Part shown: one piece after another, positions 17,457 to 25,340 of the stretch
Numbering within the stretch: the first letter of the stretch is position 1
Layout: each line of letters opens with the position of its first letter
NCBI RefSeq assembly: GCF_000147815.2
Contig: NC_015957.1
Span: 6,758,001 to 6,822,000 of the forward strand
Source of the DNA: Streptomyces violaceusniger Tu 4113
GTDB taxonomy: Bacteria; Actinomycetota; Actinomycetes; Streptomycetales; Streptomycetaceae
Reading direction: 5' to 3'
DNA: 64,000 bases
Translations under genes and position numbers: made by a program
Notes under the pieces: generated by a model
Seen by the model: the letters and a program-made list of their open reading frames with translations, nothing else
The model's database searches: none
What the model was told of the DNA's origin: nothing

Positions 17457-17675
17457 TCAGCGGTTCATGGCCGTCCAGAACTCCTCGAAGGACATCTGGC
17501 GGTCGCCGTTGGTGTCGAGCGAGTCGATCAGCGCCTGGGCCTCCGAAGCGGAGATCTCCGAGCCCTCCAGCTCCGCCACGACCTTCCGGTATTCGTCCGC
17601 GGTGACCAGACCGTCCCCGTCGAGGTCGTAGCGCTCGAACACCTTGCGCGCCGCCGTCTCCATGATGTCTGTCAT
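17457..17675 (-). CDS. Small EF-hand calcium-binding protein
   Basis: A 72-residue cytoplasmic protein with two complete EF-hand loops: DLDGDGLVTADE (17-28) and DTNGDRQMSFEE (54-65). Each has Asp at position 1, Asp/Asn at 3, Asp at 5 and Glu at 12, the full set of calcium ligands. Flanking helices (AARKVFERY, EYRKVVAELEG, SEAQALIDSL, EEFWTAM) complete the pair. It resembles the small calmodulin-like proteins of Streptomyces (CabB/calerythrin group), thought to buffer or sense calcium during differentiation; target proteins are unknown. It is single, with its own terminator. Confidence 0.93.
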   Translation of the reverse strand: MTDIMETAARKVFERYDLDGDGLVTADEYRKVVAELEGSEISASEAQALIDSLDTNGDRQMSFEEFWTAMNR

Positions 17676-17773
17676 GTGCTCCGCCTATGTGCGATCTTCG
17701 CTGACGGGCCCACACTATCCCGGTCATCCGCGGGCCCCTTCATCCCGCCGAGGCGGCATCCGGACGGGGCCGC

Positions 17774-18193
17774 CTAGCCCAGGAAGCTCAGCCGGACCTG
17801 GCGGTCCGGGTTGTCGACGTTCGTGTCGACCAGGCACACCGACTGCCAGGTGCCCAGCGCCAGCCCGCCGCCGATGACCGGGAGGGTGGCGTGTGGGGGT
17901 ACGAGGGCGGGGAGGACGTGGTCGCGGCCGTGGCCGGGGCTGCCGTGGCGGTGGCGCCAGCGGTCGTCGGCGGGGAGCAGATCGCGCAGTGCGAGGAGCA
18001 GATCGGTGTCGCTGCCGGCGCCCGTCTCCAGGATCGCGATCCCGGCCGTGGCATGCGGGACGAAGATGTTGAGCAGGCCGTCGCCGCCGCCCGCCACCTC
18101 CCGTAGATACGCCTCGCAGTCGGCGGTGAGGTCGGCGACGGTCTCGGTGGAGCCGGTGGTGACGTTGATGGTGTGGGTACGGAATGTGCTCAT
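17774..18193 (-). CDS. YjbQ family (UPF0047) protein
   Basis: A 139-residue protein of the YjbQ/UPF0047 family; some members show thiamine-phosphate synthase side activity, but the physiological role is unsettled. Signature segments are present: GLLNIFVPHATAGIAILE with the conserved His, the His-rich metal-site region DDRWRHRHGSPGHGRDHVLPAL, and the C-terminal LGTWQSVCLVDTNVDNPDRQV. ATG 18193 is the start that matches the family N-terminus (MSTFRTHTINVTTG); a longer open frame upstream reads through the ssu leader promoter and is not credible. It is divergent from the ssu leader peptide and transporter. Confidence 0.9.
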   Translation of the reverse strand: MSTFRTHTINVTTGSTETVADLTADCEAYLREVAGGGDGLLNIFVPHATAGIAILETGAGSDTDLLLALRDLLPADDRWRHRHGSPGHGRDHVLPALVPPHATLPVIGGGLALGTWQSVCLVDTNVDNPDRQVRLSFLG

Positions 18194-18257
18194 GGCACCA
18201 TCCTGGTACGCCACCGCGTAAAACTCCCGCAACAAAGGTCCGAGGGGCAAGACACCG

Positions 18258-18286
18258 TTGACCAGTTCCGGACCCGTCGCTAACTT
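18258..18286 (+). promoter_or_regulatory. ssu operon promoter
   Basis: TTGACC (18258-18263), a 17-bp spacer and TAACTT (18281-18286) form a good housekeeping-type promoter. The transcript would begin about 18293-18294, exactly at the ATG of the leader peptide, so the first message is leaderless. Confidence 0.75.
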
Positions 18287-18293
18287 CAAGGGC

Positions 18294-18377
18294 ATGTCTA
18301 CGTCAGCCCTGCTCACCACGCGCGGTCATATCGACCTGCTGCGGGTGGCGTCCGCCGCGTGTCCCGGCCTCCGCTGA
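18294..18377 (+). CDS. Leaderless cysteine-type leader peptide of the ssu operon
   Basis: A 27-residue open frame whose ATG lies 8 bases after a -10 hexamer, so it would be translated from the 5' end of the mRNA. It reads MSTSALLTTRGHIDLLRVAS, then AACPGLR and stop. The segment RGHIDLLRVASAAC matches the actinobacterial leader-peptide consensus (R-x-H-I-D-L-x-R-V-x-S-A-x-C) that precedes sulfur and cysteine genes. In mycobacteria, leaderless Cys-containing upstream frames act as cysteine-responsive attenuators; a like role here is inference. Stop to ssuC start is 110 bases, containing a C/T-rich tract and a small hairpin (CCACG/CGTGG at 18431-18447). It is too short for routine gene finding. 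Confidence 0.82.
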   Translation: MSTSALLTTRGHIDLLRVASAACPGLR

Positions 18378-18487
18378 CCTTTCTTCTCCCTCCCCACTCC
18401 TCCCGCTCGCCTCTGTCCCGTTCCGCCGTCCCACGCTGACCGTCGTGGCGTACGGGCATCGAGGCGTACCCCTTTTGTGGAGCCCCC

Positions 18488-19297
18488 ATGTCCCCGGTTC
18501 TCGAACCGGTCGTGCCGCTCTCCGCGCGCCGCCGCCCCGTGCCGCGCTGGCTGCGCCGCACGACCGGACCCCTGCTGCTGCTGGTGCTCTGGCAAGTCTC
18601 CAGCGCCACCGGTGTGTTGCCCTCCGACATCCTGGCCTCGCCCGGCACCATCGCCGGTACCGCCTCCGACCTGCTCAAGGACGGCACCCTCCCGCACGCC
18701 ATGCTGGTGTCGGTGCAGCGGGTGCTGATCGGGCTGGTGATCGGCGGGGTGGTCGGTGTCGCGCTCGCGCTGATCTCCGGACTCTCCCGGCTCGGCGAGG
18801 ACCTCGTCGACGCGAGTGTGCAGATGCTGCGCAGCATCCCCTGGGTCGGCATGATCCCGCTGTTCATCATCTGGATGGGCATCGGCGAGGCCCCGAAGAT
18901 CGCGCTCATCGCACTGGGCGTCACCTTCCATCTCTATCTGAACGTCTACGCGGGCATCCGCGGCGTGGACGCCCAGCTCATCGAGGCCGGAACCGCCCTG
19001 GGGCTCGGCCGCTGGGGGCTGATCCGCCATGTGGTGCTGCCCGGGGCGCTCCCCGGCGCGATGACCGGGCTGCGCTACTCGCTCGCCACCGCCTGGCTGG
19101 CGCTGGTCTTCGGCGAGACCATCAACGCCGATGACGGGATCGGCTTTCTGCTCAACCGCGCGCGGGAGTTCTTCCAGACCGACGTGATCGTGGTCTGCCT
19201 GATCGTCTACGCCGCCCTCGGCCTGCTCGCCGATTTCATCGTCCGCACTCTGGAGAGGCTGCTGCTGCAATGGCGACCGAACTTCACCGGCAAGTGA
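18488..19297 (+). CDS. ssuC: Aliphatic sulfonate ABC transporter permease
   Basis: A 269-residue membrane subunit of a sulfonate/taurine-type importer (SsuC/TauC/NrtB class, BPD_transp_1 fold). About six transmembrane helices are visible, beginning LLLLVLWQVSSATGVL. The EAA-type cytoplasmic loop that docks with the ATPase is EAGTALGLGRWGLIRHVVLPGALPGAMTGLRYSLATAW. The segment LRSIPWVGMIPLFIIWMGIGEAPKIALI is typical of SsuC. ATG 18488 follows GTGGAG. Its last 28 bases overlap the start of ssuB, giving tight coupling. No ssuD/ssuE desulfonating oxygenase is next to it, so the operon is for uptake only; sulfur-starvation control via the upstream leader peptide is likely. Confidence 0.93.
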   Translation: MSPVLEPVVPLSARRRPVPRWLRRTTGPLLLLVLWQVSSATGVLPSDILASPGTIAGTASDLLKDGTLPHAMLVSVQRVLIGLVIGGVVGVALALISGLSRLGEDLVDASVQMLRSIPWVGMIPLFIIWMGIGEAPKIALIALGVTFHLYLNVYAGIRGVDAQLIEAGTALGLGRWGLIRHVVLPGALPGAMTGLRYSLATAWLALVFGETINADDGIGFLLNRAREFFQTDVIVVCLIVYAALGLLADFIVRTLERLLLQWRPNFTGK

Positions 19298-20067
19298 ACT
19301 CCCTGGCGGGGGAGTTGGAGAAGGGGAAGGCCGGGGGCGAGAGCGGCGAGGTGGCGGTGCGGGTTCGCTCGCTGACCCGCTCGTTCGACGGCCGCCCGGT
19401 CATCGACGACCTCCAACTCGACGTCAAACCGGGCGAGTTCGTGGCGCTGCTCGGCCGCAGCGGCTGCGGCAAGTCCACGCTGCTACGGGTGCTCGCCGGG
19501 CTCGACCGGGAGATCGAGGGCGAGGTGCTGGTGCCACGCCGCAAGGCCGTCGCCTTCCAGGCGCCACGGCTGATGCCCTGGAAACGGGTCTGGCGCAATG
19601 TGCTGCTCGGGCTGCCCGGCCGCCCGGGGCGGGCCGTGGCCGAGCAGGCGCTGACGGAGGTCGGTCTCGGCCACCGCCTCGACGCCTGGCCCAAGACACT
19701 CTCCGGCGGTGAGGCCCAGCGCGCCTCGCTCGCCCGAGCCCTGGTGCGCGAGCCCGATCTGCTGCTGCTGGACGAGCCGTTCGGCGCGCTGGACGCGCTC
19801 ACCCGGATCACGGCCCAGCAGTTGGTCGCCGAGTTGTGGCAGCGACGCGGCTGCGCGGTGCTGCTGGTCACGCATGACGTGGAGGAGGCGCTGCTGCTCG
19901 CCGATCGCGTCCTGGTGATGGACGGGGGCGTCATCGCGCATCAGGTCCGGGTGGACCGGGACCGGCCGCGCGATATCGCCGATCCGCTCCTCGCCGCGCT
20001 GCGCACCGAGCTTCTGGACCGGCTGGGTGTGCAGGCGCCCGAACCGGCCGTCCACAAGGTCGCCTGA
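19270..20067 (+). CDS. ssuB: Aliphatic sulfonate ABC transporter ATP-binding protein
   Basis: A 265-residue ATPase of the SsuB/TauB class. Walker A is LLGRSGCGKSTLLRVLAG, the Q-loop is AVAFQAPRLMPWKRVWRNV, the signature TLSGGEAQRASLARALV, and Walker B LLLLDEPFGALDALTR. The switch His is in LLVTHDVEEALLLADRVLVM. The ATG lies inside the 3' end of ssuC (28-base overlap), so translation is coupled. The N-terminal 35 residues before the domain are charged and variable, so an internal start is possible. It energises uptake of sulfonates bound by the downstream lipoprotein. Confidence 0.93.
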   Translation: MATELHRQVNSLAGELEKGKAGGESGEVAVRVRSLTRSFDGRPVIDDLQLDVKPGEFVALLGRSGCGKSTLLRVLAGLDREIEGEVLVPRRKAVAFQAPRLMPWKRVWRNVLLGLPGRPGRAVAEQALTEVGLGHRLDAWPKTLSGGEAQRASLARALVREPDLLLLDEPFGALDALTRITAQQLVAELWQRRGCAVLLVTHDVEEALLLADRVLVMDGGVIAHQVRVDRDRPRDIADPLLAALRTELLDRLGVQAPEPAVHKVA

Positions 20068-20188
20068 GGGCTGCTCGGTTCCTCCCGTACTGGCCCGCAC
20101 GTCTTCAACCGATCGCGCCCTCTCGCGATCTCCCCGAATTTCTCGTCCTACCCGCACTTCCCGACCTTCCCGAACGGACCCCGCTGAC

Positions 20189-21223
20189 ATGAGACGGCGC
20201 ATCCTCCCCGCCCTGTCCCTCCCCCTCGCCCTGCTGCTGTCCGCATGCGTCAGCTCGTCGCCGCACAACGGCTCCGGCTCCTCCGGCAACACCGACGGCA
20301 AGGGCGATATGACCCTCAATGTCGGGGACCAGAAGGGCAACGACGAGGCGGTGCTGCGCGCCGCCGGGCAGCTCGACAACCTCCCCTACAAGATCAAGTG
20401 GTCCACGTTCACCTCCGGCCCGCCGATCCTGGAGGCCGTGAGCGCCAAGGCCGTGGACATCGGCGGGGTCGGCAACACCCCGCCCGTCTTCGCCGCGGCA
20501 GCCAAGTCGGACATCAAGGTCGTAGCCGCCAAGCACGGCACGGCCGACGGTGAGGCGATCCTGGTCAAGAAGGGTTCGCCGCTGAAGAGGGCCACCGACC
20601 TCAAGGGCAAGTCGGTCGCGGTCGCGCAGGGCAGCTCGGCCCACTACCAACTGGTGGCATCGCTCGCCAAGGCCGGGCTCTCGATCAAGGACGTGCAGGT
20701 CAAGTTCCTGCAGCCCGCCGACGCCCTGGCCGCCTTCACCCGCGGCAAGGTGGACGCCTGGGCCGTCTGGGACCCGTACACCTCCCAGGCGCTGCGCCAG
20801 TCGGACGGGCGGGTCCTCACCACGGGCAAGGGGGTGGTCAACGGCCTCAATTTCCAGGTCGCCAACCCCTCCTCCCTCGAGGACGCGAAGAAGGCGAAGG
20901 TCATCAAGGACTATCTTGGGCGGCTGCGCCGGGCCCAGGACTGGGTCTACCAGCACCCCGAGGAGTGGGCCAAGGTGTGGGGCAAGGAGACCGGGCTGCC
21001 GTACCAGGTGGCGCTGGACTCCGTGAAGCGGACCAACGGCACCCGGGTGTACGTCGCGGTCGACAAGCCCGCCGTCGCCTCGGAGCAGGAGATCGCGGAT
21101 ACCTTCGCGAAGCTGAAGCTCACCCCGCGCCGCTTCCAGTTCGCCGATTACGTGGACACCCGCTTCAACGGCGATCTGCCGCCGTCCACCTCCGCACCGC
21201 GCACCTATGGAAAGGGATCCTGA
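20189..21223 (+). CDS. ssuA: Sulfonate ABC transporter substrate-binding lipoprotein
   Basis: A 344-residue extracellular binding protein. The signal peptide MRRRILPALSLPLALLLSAC ends in lipobox LLSAC (lipid on Cys20). The type II periplasmic-binding fold of the SsuA/TauA class follows: SGPPILEAVSAKAVDIGGVGNTPPVFAAAA is the hallmark substrate-pocket region, then LKGKSVAVAQGSSAHYQLVASLAKAGL and FTRGKVDAWAVWDPYTSQ. ATG 20189 is selected because the signal peptide begins there; a longer open frame runs back into ssuB. It lies 121 bp after ssuB; the gap is C-rich with no hairpin, so one transcript is likely. Ligand identity (alkanesulfonate versus taurine) is not decidable. Confidence 0.92.
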   Translation: MRRRILPALSLPLALLLSACVSSSPHNGSGSSGNTDGKGDMTLNVGDQKGNDEAVLRAAGQLDNLPYKIKWSTFTSGPPILEAVSAKAVDIGGVGNTPPVFAAAAKSDIKVVAAKHGTADGEAILVKKGSPLKRATDLKGKSVAVAQGSSAHYQLVASLAKAGLSIKDVQVKFLQPADALAAFTRGKVDAWAVWDPYTSQALRQSDGRVLTTGKGVVNGLNFQVANPSSLEDAKKAKVIKDYLGRLRRAQDWVYQHPEEWAKVWGKETGLPYQVALDSVKRTNGTRVYVAVDKPAVASEQEIADTFAKLKLTPRRFQFADYVDTRFNGDLPPSTSAPRTYGKGS

Positions 21224-21303
21224 AGACGCCCCTTTTCGGAAGCGTTCCATCGGGTAGGCGCGTCTGCATCGTCAATTACGCGAAACACACCCGATGAAAC
21301 GAG

Positions 21304-21774
21304 GTGAGCGTCATGCACACCGCCACGGCCCAGCGGACGGCTACCCCGCCGTCCGCGCTGCGGGCGACCCTGGAGTGCCGACCCGAAGCGGCCTCGCACG
21401 CACGGCATCTCACCGGCACCTTCCTGGAAAGCCTGGATCCGGCGCCCGATCAGGGCGCCGCCGAGGCGGTGGTGCTGGTCGTCTCGGAGCTGGTCACCAA
21501 TGCCGTACGGCACTCGGGCGGCCGGTTCTGCTCGCTGCGCCTGTCGGCCCAGCCCGACGCCATCGCCATCGCCGTCGGTGACGCCAGCCGCGTACCGCCC
21601 CAACGGCGCACTCCGGATGTCCGCGGAGAGGGCGGCGGATTCGGCTGGGCCATGATCTGCGATATGGCCACCGCCACGGCCGTCAACGAGGAGCCGGGCG
21701 GCAAGACCGTGAACGCGATCGTCGCCCGGCGAGGGCGGGCGAGGGGGCATGCCGCTGCCCCGACACCGAGTTGA
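21304..21774 (+). CDS. RsbW/SpoIIAB-like anti-sigma ATPase (HATPase_c)
   Basis: A 156-residue GHKL-fold protein of the large Streptomyces family of serine-kinase anti-sigma factors. The N box is VVLVVSELVTNAVRHSGG with the Mg-binding Asn. The G1 region is reduced (VGDASRVPPQRR), and the G2-type loop is GEGGGFGWAMICDMA. C-terminal strands follow (KTVNAIVARR). The family binds ATP and usually modulates sigma factors or their anti-anti-sigma partners; neither partner is adjacent. GTG 21304 has GAGGTGA behind it. A single-domain orphan. Confidence 0.85.
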   Translation: MSVMHTATAQRTATPPSALRATLECRPEAASHARHLTGTFLESLDPAPDQGAAEAVVLVVSELVTNAVRHSGGRFCSLRLSAQPDAIAIAVGDASRVPPQRRTPDVRGEGGGFGWAMICDMATATAVNEEPGGKTVNAIVARRGRARGHAAAPTPS

Positions 21775-21850
21775 CCTGCTCCGCAAACCACCTGACGAGG
21801 CTCCGTCCGGGCCGCCGGGCCCGAGCCGGGGAGCTGCACAAGCCCCCGCG

Positions 21851-22672
21851 TTACGGCGTCGCCCCCTCCCCCGTCCCCGTCGCCGCCCCCTCCCCCGTCG
21901 GCGCCTGCGCACGGTCGACGGCCACGGCGATCCCGTCGAGGACGCGTTCGAGGCCGAAGACGAAGTCATGGTCGGTCGCCGGGTCGTCGTACGCGCCATC
22001 GGGCGCCGCCGCGAACAGGCCCGAGGAGAAAAGCAGCGCCACCTGCGGAAAGCGGTCCGGGGTGATGAGCCGCGCCAGGGTCCTGCCGTAGGCCCGTTCG
22101 GTCTCCTCCTGACTCAGGCCCGTCTCGCTCCTGCCCTGTGCGTGTTCCTGGGCGAGCAGGGAGGCGTGGCGCACATAGCCGCTGAGCAGGGTCAGAGCGC
22201 CGACCTTGGCGGCCCAGTCGAGTTCCGTGCCGCTCAGCGCGCTCAGGCCCGCTTCCATCCAGGCGATCTCATGAGGTCCCATCGGCGGCCCCGCGATGGG
22301 GAGCCGGGGAAGCCAGGGGCGGTCGTGGTTGACCAGGCGCTGGGCGACGGCCCACTGCCGTAGCCCCGCACGCCAGCGGCCGGGAGCGGTCTCGACCTCG
22401 GGCGGAGCGCCGAGCGCCAGGTCCCGCATGAGGACGAGGAGCTCGTCCTTGGATCCGACATGGCGGTAGAGGGACATCGGGGAGACGCCCAGCTCCTTCG
22501 CGATCTTCGGTAGCGTCGCGCCCGCCAGCCCGTCGCGGTCCGCCAGTTCCACCCCCGTACGCACCACGCGCTCGGTGTCGAGCGCGGCGGGCCGGCCGAG
22601 GCCCGAGGTCGATACCGGGAGCCTCCACAGGCGGGCCAGCTCGGCGGGCGCCTCCTCCTGGTCGGCCGACAT
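21851..22672 (-). CDS. TetR-family regulator (TetR_C-type ligand domain)
   Basis: A 273-residue repressor. The N-terminal 25 residues are a flexible extension; the HTH spans about 35-85, with LDTERVVRTGVELADRDG and recognition helix ELGVSPMSLYRHVGSKDELL. The C-terminal domain (RWRAGLRQWAVAQRLVNHDRPWL onward) resembles the TetR_C class found in regulators of drug efflux and similar genes. The tail is Thr/Gly/Glu-rich (PTGEGAATGTGEGATP). ATG 22672 follows AGGAG; an in-frame start at 22717 lies inside the promoter. It is divergent from the DUF418 membrane protein, with an AT-rich inverted repeat between them, and probably controls both. Confidence 0.88.
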   Translation of the reverse strand: MSADQEEAPAELARLWRLPVSTSGLGRPAALDTERVVRTGVELADRDGLAGATLPKIAKELGVSPMSLYRHVGSKDELLVLMRDLALGAPPEVETAPGRWRAGLRQWAVAQRLVNHDRPWLPRLPIAGPPMGPHEIAWMEAGLSALSGTELDWAAKVGALTLLSGYVRHASLLAQEHAQGRSETGLSQEETERAYGRTLARLITPDRFPQVALLFSSGLFAAAPDGAYDDPATDHDFVFGLERVLDGIAVAVDRAQAPTGEGAATGTGEGATP

Positions 22673-22729
22673 GGCGCTTCTCCTTCTCGTACCTCGGTTG
22701 CTCACCAGGTACATCATGACGCACGGCTA

Positions 22730-22766
22730 CTTAGTTTTCTACATATAGATTATCGCTTATACTAAG
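22730..22766. promoter_or_regulatory. AT-rich divergent promoter with inverted repeat
   Basis: Arms CTTAGT (22730-22735) and ACTAAG (22761-22766) flank an unusually AT-rich core, with TATACT (22758-22763) as -10 for the DUF418 gene. On the other strand TATATG and GATAAT are -10 candidates for tetR. It is a probable TetR operator. Confidence 0.6.
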
Positions 22767-22835
22767 CCGGTGCCGAGGGCTCGCTCATGTCCCGTTGCCT
22801 CATGGGCCCTCATGTCAGGACGGAGAGAGTTCCAG

Positions 22836-24059
22836 GTGACAGCCATAACGCAGTCCCATGCCCCGGGCCCCGCCCGGGGCCCTGTGCGCCGGACCGAACG
22901 GGCCCTGGCGCCCGACCTGGCCCGGGGCACCATGCTGTTGTTCATCGCGCTCGCGAACTCCGCGGTGTTCACCTTCGGCAACCAGCCCGGCGCCGAGGCG
23001 TCCCCGCACGGCTGGGAGCGCGGGTTCAACCTCGTCATGTTCGTCTTCGTGCACGCTCGCGCCTATCCAATGTTCGCCGTGATGTTCGGCTACGGGCTGG
23101 TGCAGCTCACCCGCAGGCAGGACGCACAGGGCGCCGGGCCCGGCGCGGCGCGCTCGGTGCTGCTGAGGCGCAACGCGTGGCTCGTCGCCTTCGGCCTCGT
23201 CCACGCCGCGCTGCTCAACTTCGGTGACTTCCTCGGGGCCTACGGCATCGTCGGCATCCTCTTCACCCTGTTGCTCCTGCGCCGCGGCGAGCGGGTACAG
23301 CGCGTCGTGCTGTGGCTGTGGGGCTGGATGGTGGTCTACGTCGCCGTTGTCGCGGCCATCGCCGTGCACCACGCCACGAACAGCACATCAGGATCCGCCG
23401 CCGTGCCGACGGACGGTGTCGATTCGCTCTCGGCCCCCGACTACGCCGCGTCCGTGGCCGACCGGCTCGGCGAGTGGCCGATCCACACGCTGACCGTCCT
23501 GCCGTTCATCGTGATCGTCTGGCTGGGCGCGTGGGCCGCGCGCCGGGGCGTACTGGAGGACCCGGCCCGGCACCGGCGCCTGCTGATCCGCACCGCCGTG
23601 ATCGCACTCGGCATCGCCTTCGCGGGCGGGGCGCCGATCGGCCTCGTCAGCGCGGGGTTCGTGCATGTCGACGGCGCCACCGCGGACGCGTTCCTGACGC
23701 TGTACGAAGTCAGCGGTCAGTTCGGCGGCCCCGGATACGTGGCGCTCTTCGGGCTCCTCGCCCTGCGGCTGTCGAAGGCCCGCTCCGACGGGCGGCCGAA
23801 GCTTCCCGTGGCGGCGCTTGCGGCCCTGGGCCAGCGGTCGCTGAGCGGCTATCTGTTCCAGTCGCTCGCATGGGTGCTGCTGCTCTCCCCCTTCGCCCTC
23901 GCGCTCGGAGAGCGGACCGGCAGCCCGACGCTCACCGCATGCCTGAGCGCGGTCCTGGTCTGGCTCGCCACGGTGGCCGGGGCCTATCTCCTGCAGCGGC
24001 GCTCGCTTCCGGGGCCCGCCGAGAAGGTGTTGCGGAGGCTTACGTACGGACCCCGGTAG
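22836..24059 (+). CDS. DUF418 integral membrane protein
   Basis: A 407-residue polytopic membrane protein with about nine or ten hydrophobic helices. Diagnostic features of the DUF418 (YeiB-like) family are present: the N-terminal RALAPDLARGTMLLFIALAN, the periplasmic loop after it, and the C-terminal half with FGLLALRLSK, ALGQRSLSGYLFQSLAWVLLL and GPAEKVLRRLTYG. The family is related to acyltransferase-3-type membrane proteins; function is unknown, with occasional links to envelope or drug phenotypes. The start is unclear: GTG 22836 is given, with ATG 22812 and upstream candidates in frame. Divergence from a TetR regulator suggests induction by a small hydrophobic ligand. Confidence 0.83.
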   Translation: MTAITQSHAPGPARGPVRRTERALAPDLARGTMLLFIALANSAVFTFGNQPGAEASPHGWERGFNLVMFVFVHARAYPMFAVMFGYGLVQLTRRQDAQGAGPGAARSVLLRRNAWLVAFGLVHAALLNFGDFLGAYGIVGILFTLLLLRRGERVQRVVLWLWGWMVVYVAVVAAIAVHHATNSTSGSAAVPTDGVDSLSAPDYAASVADRLGEWPIHTLTVLPFIVIVWLGAWAARRGVLEDPARHRRLLIRTAVIALGIAFAGGAPIGLVSAGFVHVDGATADAFLTLYEVSGQFGGPGYVALFGLLALRLSKARSDGRPKLPVAALAALGQRSLSGYLFQSLAWVLLLSPFALALGERTGSPTLTACLSAVLVWLATVAGAYLLQRRSLPGPAEKVLRRLTYGPR

Positions 24060-24092
24060 CCGCTCGGTGGCGCTTGGTGGCGCCCCGAACCG

Positions 24093-24698
24093 CTACTCGA
24101 CCGTGCGCACCGCGGCCTGCGTCAAGGTGGTCGCGGTGCGCACAGCGCTGGCCACGGCGGACTGCGGATCGAGCCCGCACAGATCCATGAGGGTGAAGAG
24201 CGCCTCGGCGCTCACGACCACCGCGAGATCCCGTTTGAGCTGGGCGAACGCTTCCGGATCCGTCGCCCCGAGGGTGCCGTCGAGCGGCCGGAGCGCATGG
24301 TCGATCAGCCCGAAACGGATTCCGGGCCGCGCGGTCGCGGTGGCGGGCTTGGTGATGGTGGCCGCGATCATCGCCCGCACCGCCCCCTCGCGGGCGAGCA
24401 CGCCGCGCAGCAGGAACTCGCAGGCGAAGGCGGTGCGCTCGACGGGGTCGGCGGAGTCCGCGACCGGCGCGAGCGCCTCGGCGGGAGGGGGCCAGACGCC
24501 CGCCAACGCCTCGCTGATCAGCGAGTGGAGGTCGGGGAAGTACCGGTAGGCGGTGGCCTCGGAGACCAGCGCCGCGCGGGCCACCAGTGGCATGGTCACC
24601 TCGGCGCCCGTGCCGATGAGTTCGCGGGCCGCAGCCACGATCGCCGCGCGGGTGCGCTGTTTTTGGTTGATGCGGCCGGTGCCCGCCTGCGCAGTCAT
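24093..24698 (-). CDS. TetR-family regulator
   Basis: A 201-residue repressor. The HTH occupies about residues 12-60: INQKQRTRAAIVAAARELI, then LVARAALVSEATAYRYFPDLHSLISEAL with the family's Y-R-Y-F recognition-helix signature. The all-helical C-terminal domain carries the ligand pocket (residues 70-200), with no family-specific match I can name. ATG 24698 has AGAAGGGG behind it. It converges with the DUF418 gene (33 bp between stops) and is divergent from the cupin-hydrolase operon. Two inverted-repeat sites in the shared promoter make autorepression and control of that operon likely. Confidence 0.88.
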   Translation of the reverse strand: MTAQAGTGRINQKQRTRAAIVAAARELIGTGAEVTMPLVARAALVSEATAYRYFPDLHSLISEALAGVWPPPAEALAPVADSADPVERTAFACEFLLRGVLAREGAVRAMIAATITKPATATARPGIRFGLIDHALRPLDGTLGATDPEAFAQLKRDLAVVVSAEALFTLMDLCGLDPQSAVASAVRTATTLTQAAVRTVE

Positions 24699-24746
24699 CG
24701 CAGAACCCCTTCTCCTGTTCGCTCCAGCCTCCATCGTAGCAACACA

Positions 24747-24814
24747 CTCTCATCGCGAGAGCGGACTTGCATAACGAGGCTTGCCCTCTCTACCCTCATG
24801 AGAGTCAGCTCTCA
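24747..24814. promoter_or_regulatory. Paired inverted-repeat operators between tetR and cupin gene
   Basis: Site 1 (24747-24761) is CTCTCATCGCGAGAG; site 2 (24799-24814) is TGAGAGTCAGCTCTCA. Both contain an ACTCTCAT half-site and GAGAG/CTCTC arms. TTGCAT (24767-24772) and TACCCT (24791-24796), 18 bp apart, are a possible promoter for the cupin gene lying between and beside the sites. Confidence 0.6.
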
Positions 24815-24828
24815 CGATGGAGGCAGCG

Positions 24829-25287
24829 ATGAACAGGGTTTCCGTGGTCGGCCCGGATGGCGGCGAGTCGATCCAGCTCGGCCCCACGCGAATGCGCATC
24901 CTCGAGGACGGCAGCACCACCGGGCACCGCCTCGGAATCGGCGAGATCACCATCGCCCCGCACACCGAGGGGCCGCCCCAGCACCGCCACGCCGAACACG
25001 ACGAGGGCTTCTACGTCATCTCCGGCACCGTGCACTTCACCGTCGGAGAGACGACCCATGTGGCCCCGGCCGGCACGCTCGTGATGATCCCGCCCGGCGC
25101 CCCGCACACCTTCGCCAACCATGGCGACGACCAGGCGGTGGTGCTCAACACCTTCACGCCCGACCTGTATGTGCAGTACTTCCGCGACCTGCGGAACATG
25201 ATCGCCGACGGCGGGGAACTGACCCCGGAGGCAACCGTCGAGGCCATGAGCCACTACGCCACGGTCCCCGCGACCGACTTCGCCTGA
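24829..25287 (+). CDS. Cupin domain protein
   Basis: A 152-residue single-domain beta-barrel. Cupin motif 1 appears as PPQHRHAEHDEGFYVISGTVHFTVG, with the metal ligands H-x-H, Glu and the conserved Gly. Motif 2 is PPGAPHTFANHGDDQAVVLN, with the final His ligand. The set (His, His, Glu, His) is complete, so a bound metal and either dioxygenase or isomerase activity, or a sensor role, is possible. ATG 24829 follows GGAGG; an in-frame ATG at 24817 is less well placed. It is the first gene of a two-gene unit with an alpha/beta hydrolase, under the divergent TetR. The pair looks like a small catabolic or detoxification module whose substrate is unknown. Confidence 0.88.
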   Translation: MNRVSVVGPDGGESIQLGPTRMRILEDGSTTGHRLGIGEITIAPHTEGPPQHRHAEHDEGFYVISGTVHFTVGETTHVAPAGTLVMIPPGAPHTFANHGDDQAVVLNTFTPDLYVQYFRDLRNMIADGGELTPEATVEAMSHYATVPATDFA

Positions 25288-25340
25288 CGGCCGGGCCCGG
25301 CCAACTCCCCCAGGACACAGCCTACTTGAGGAGCACCCAC

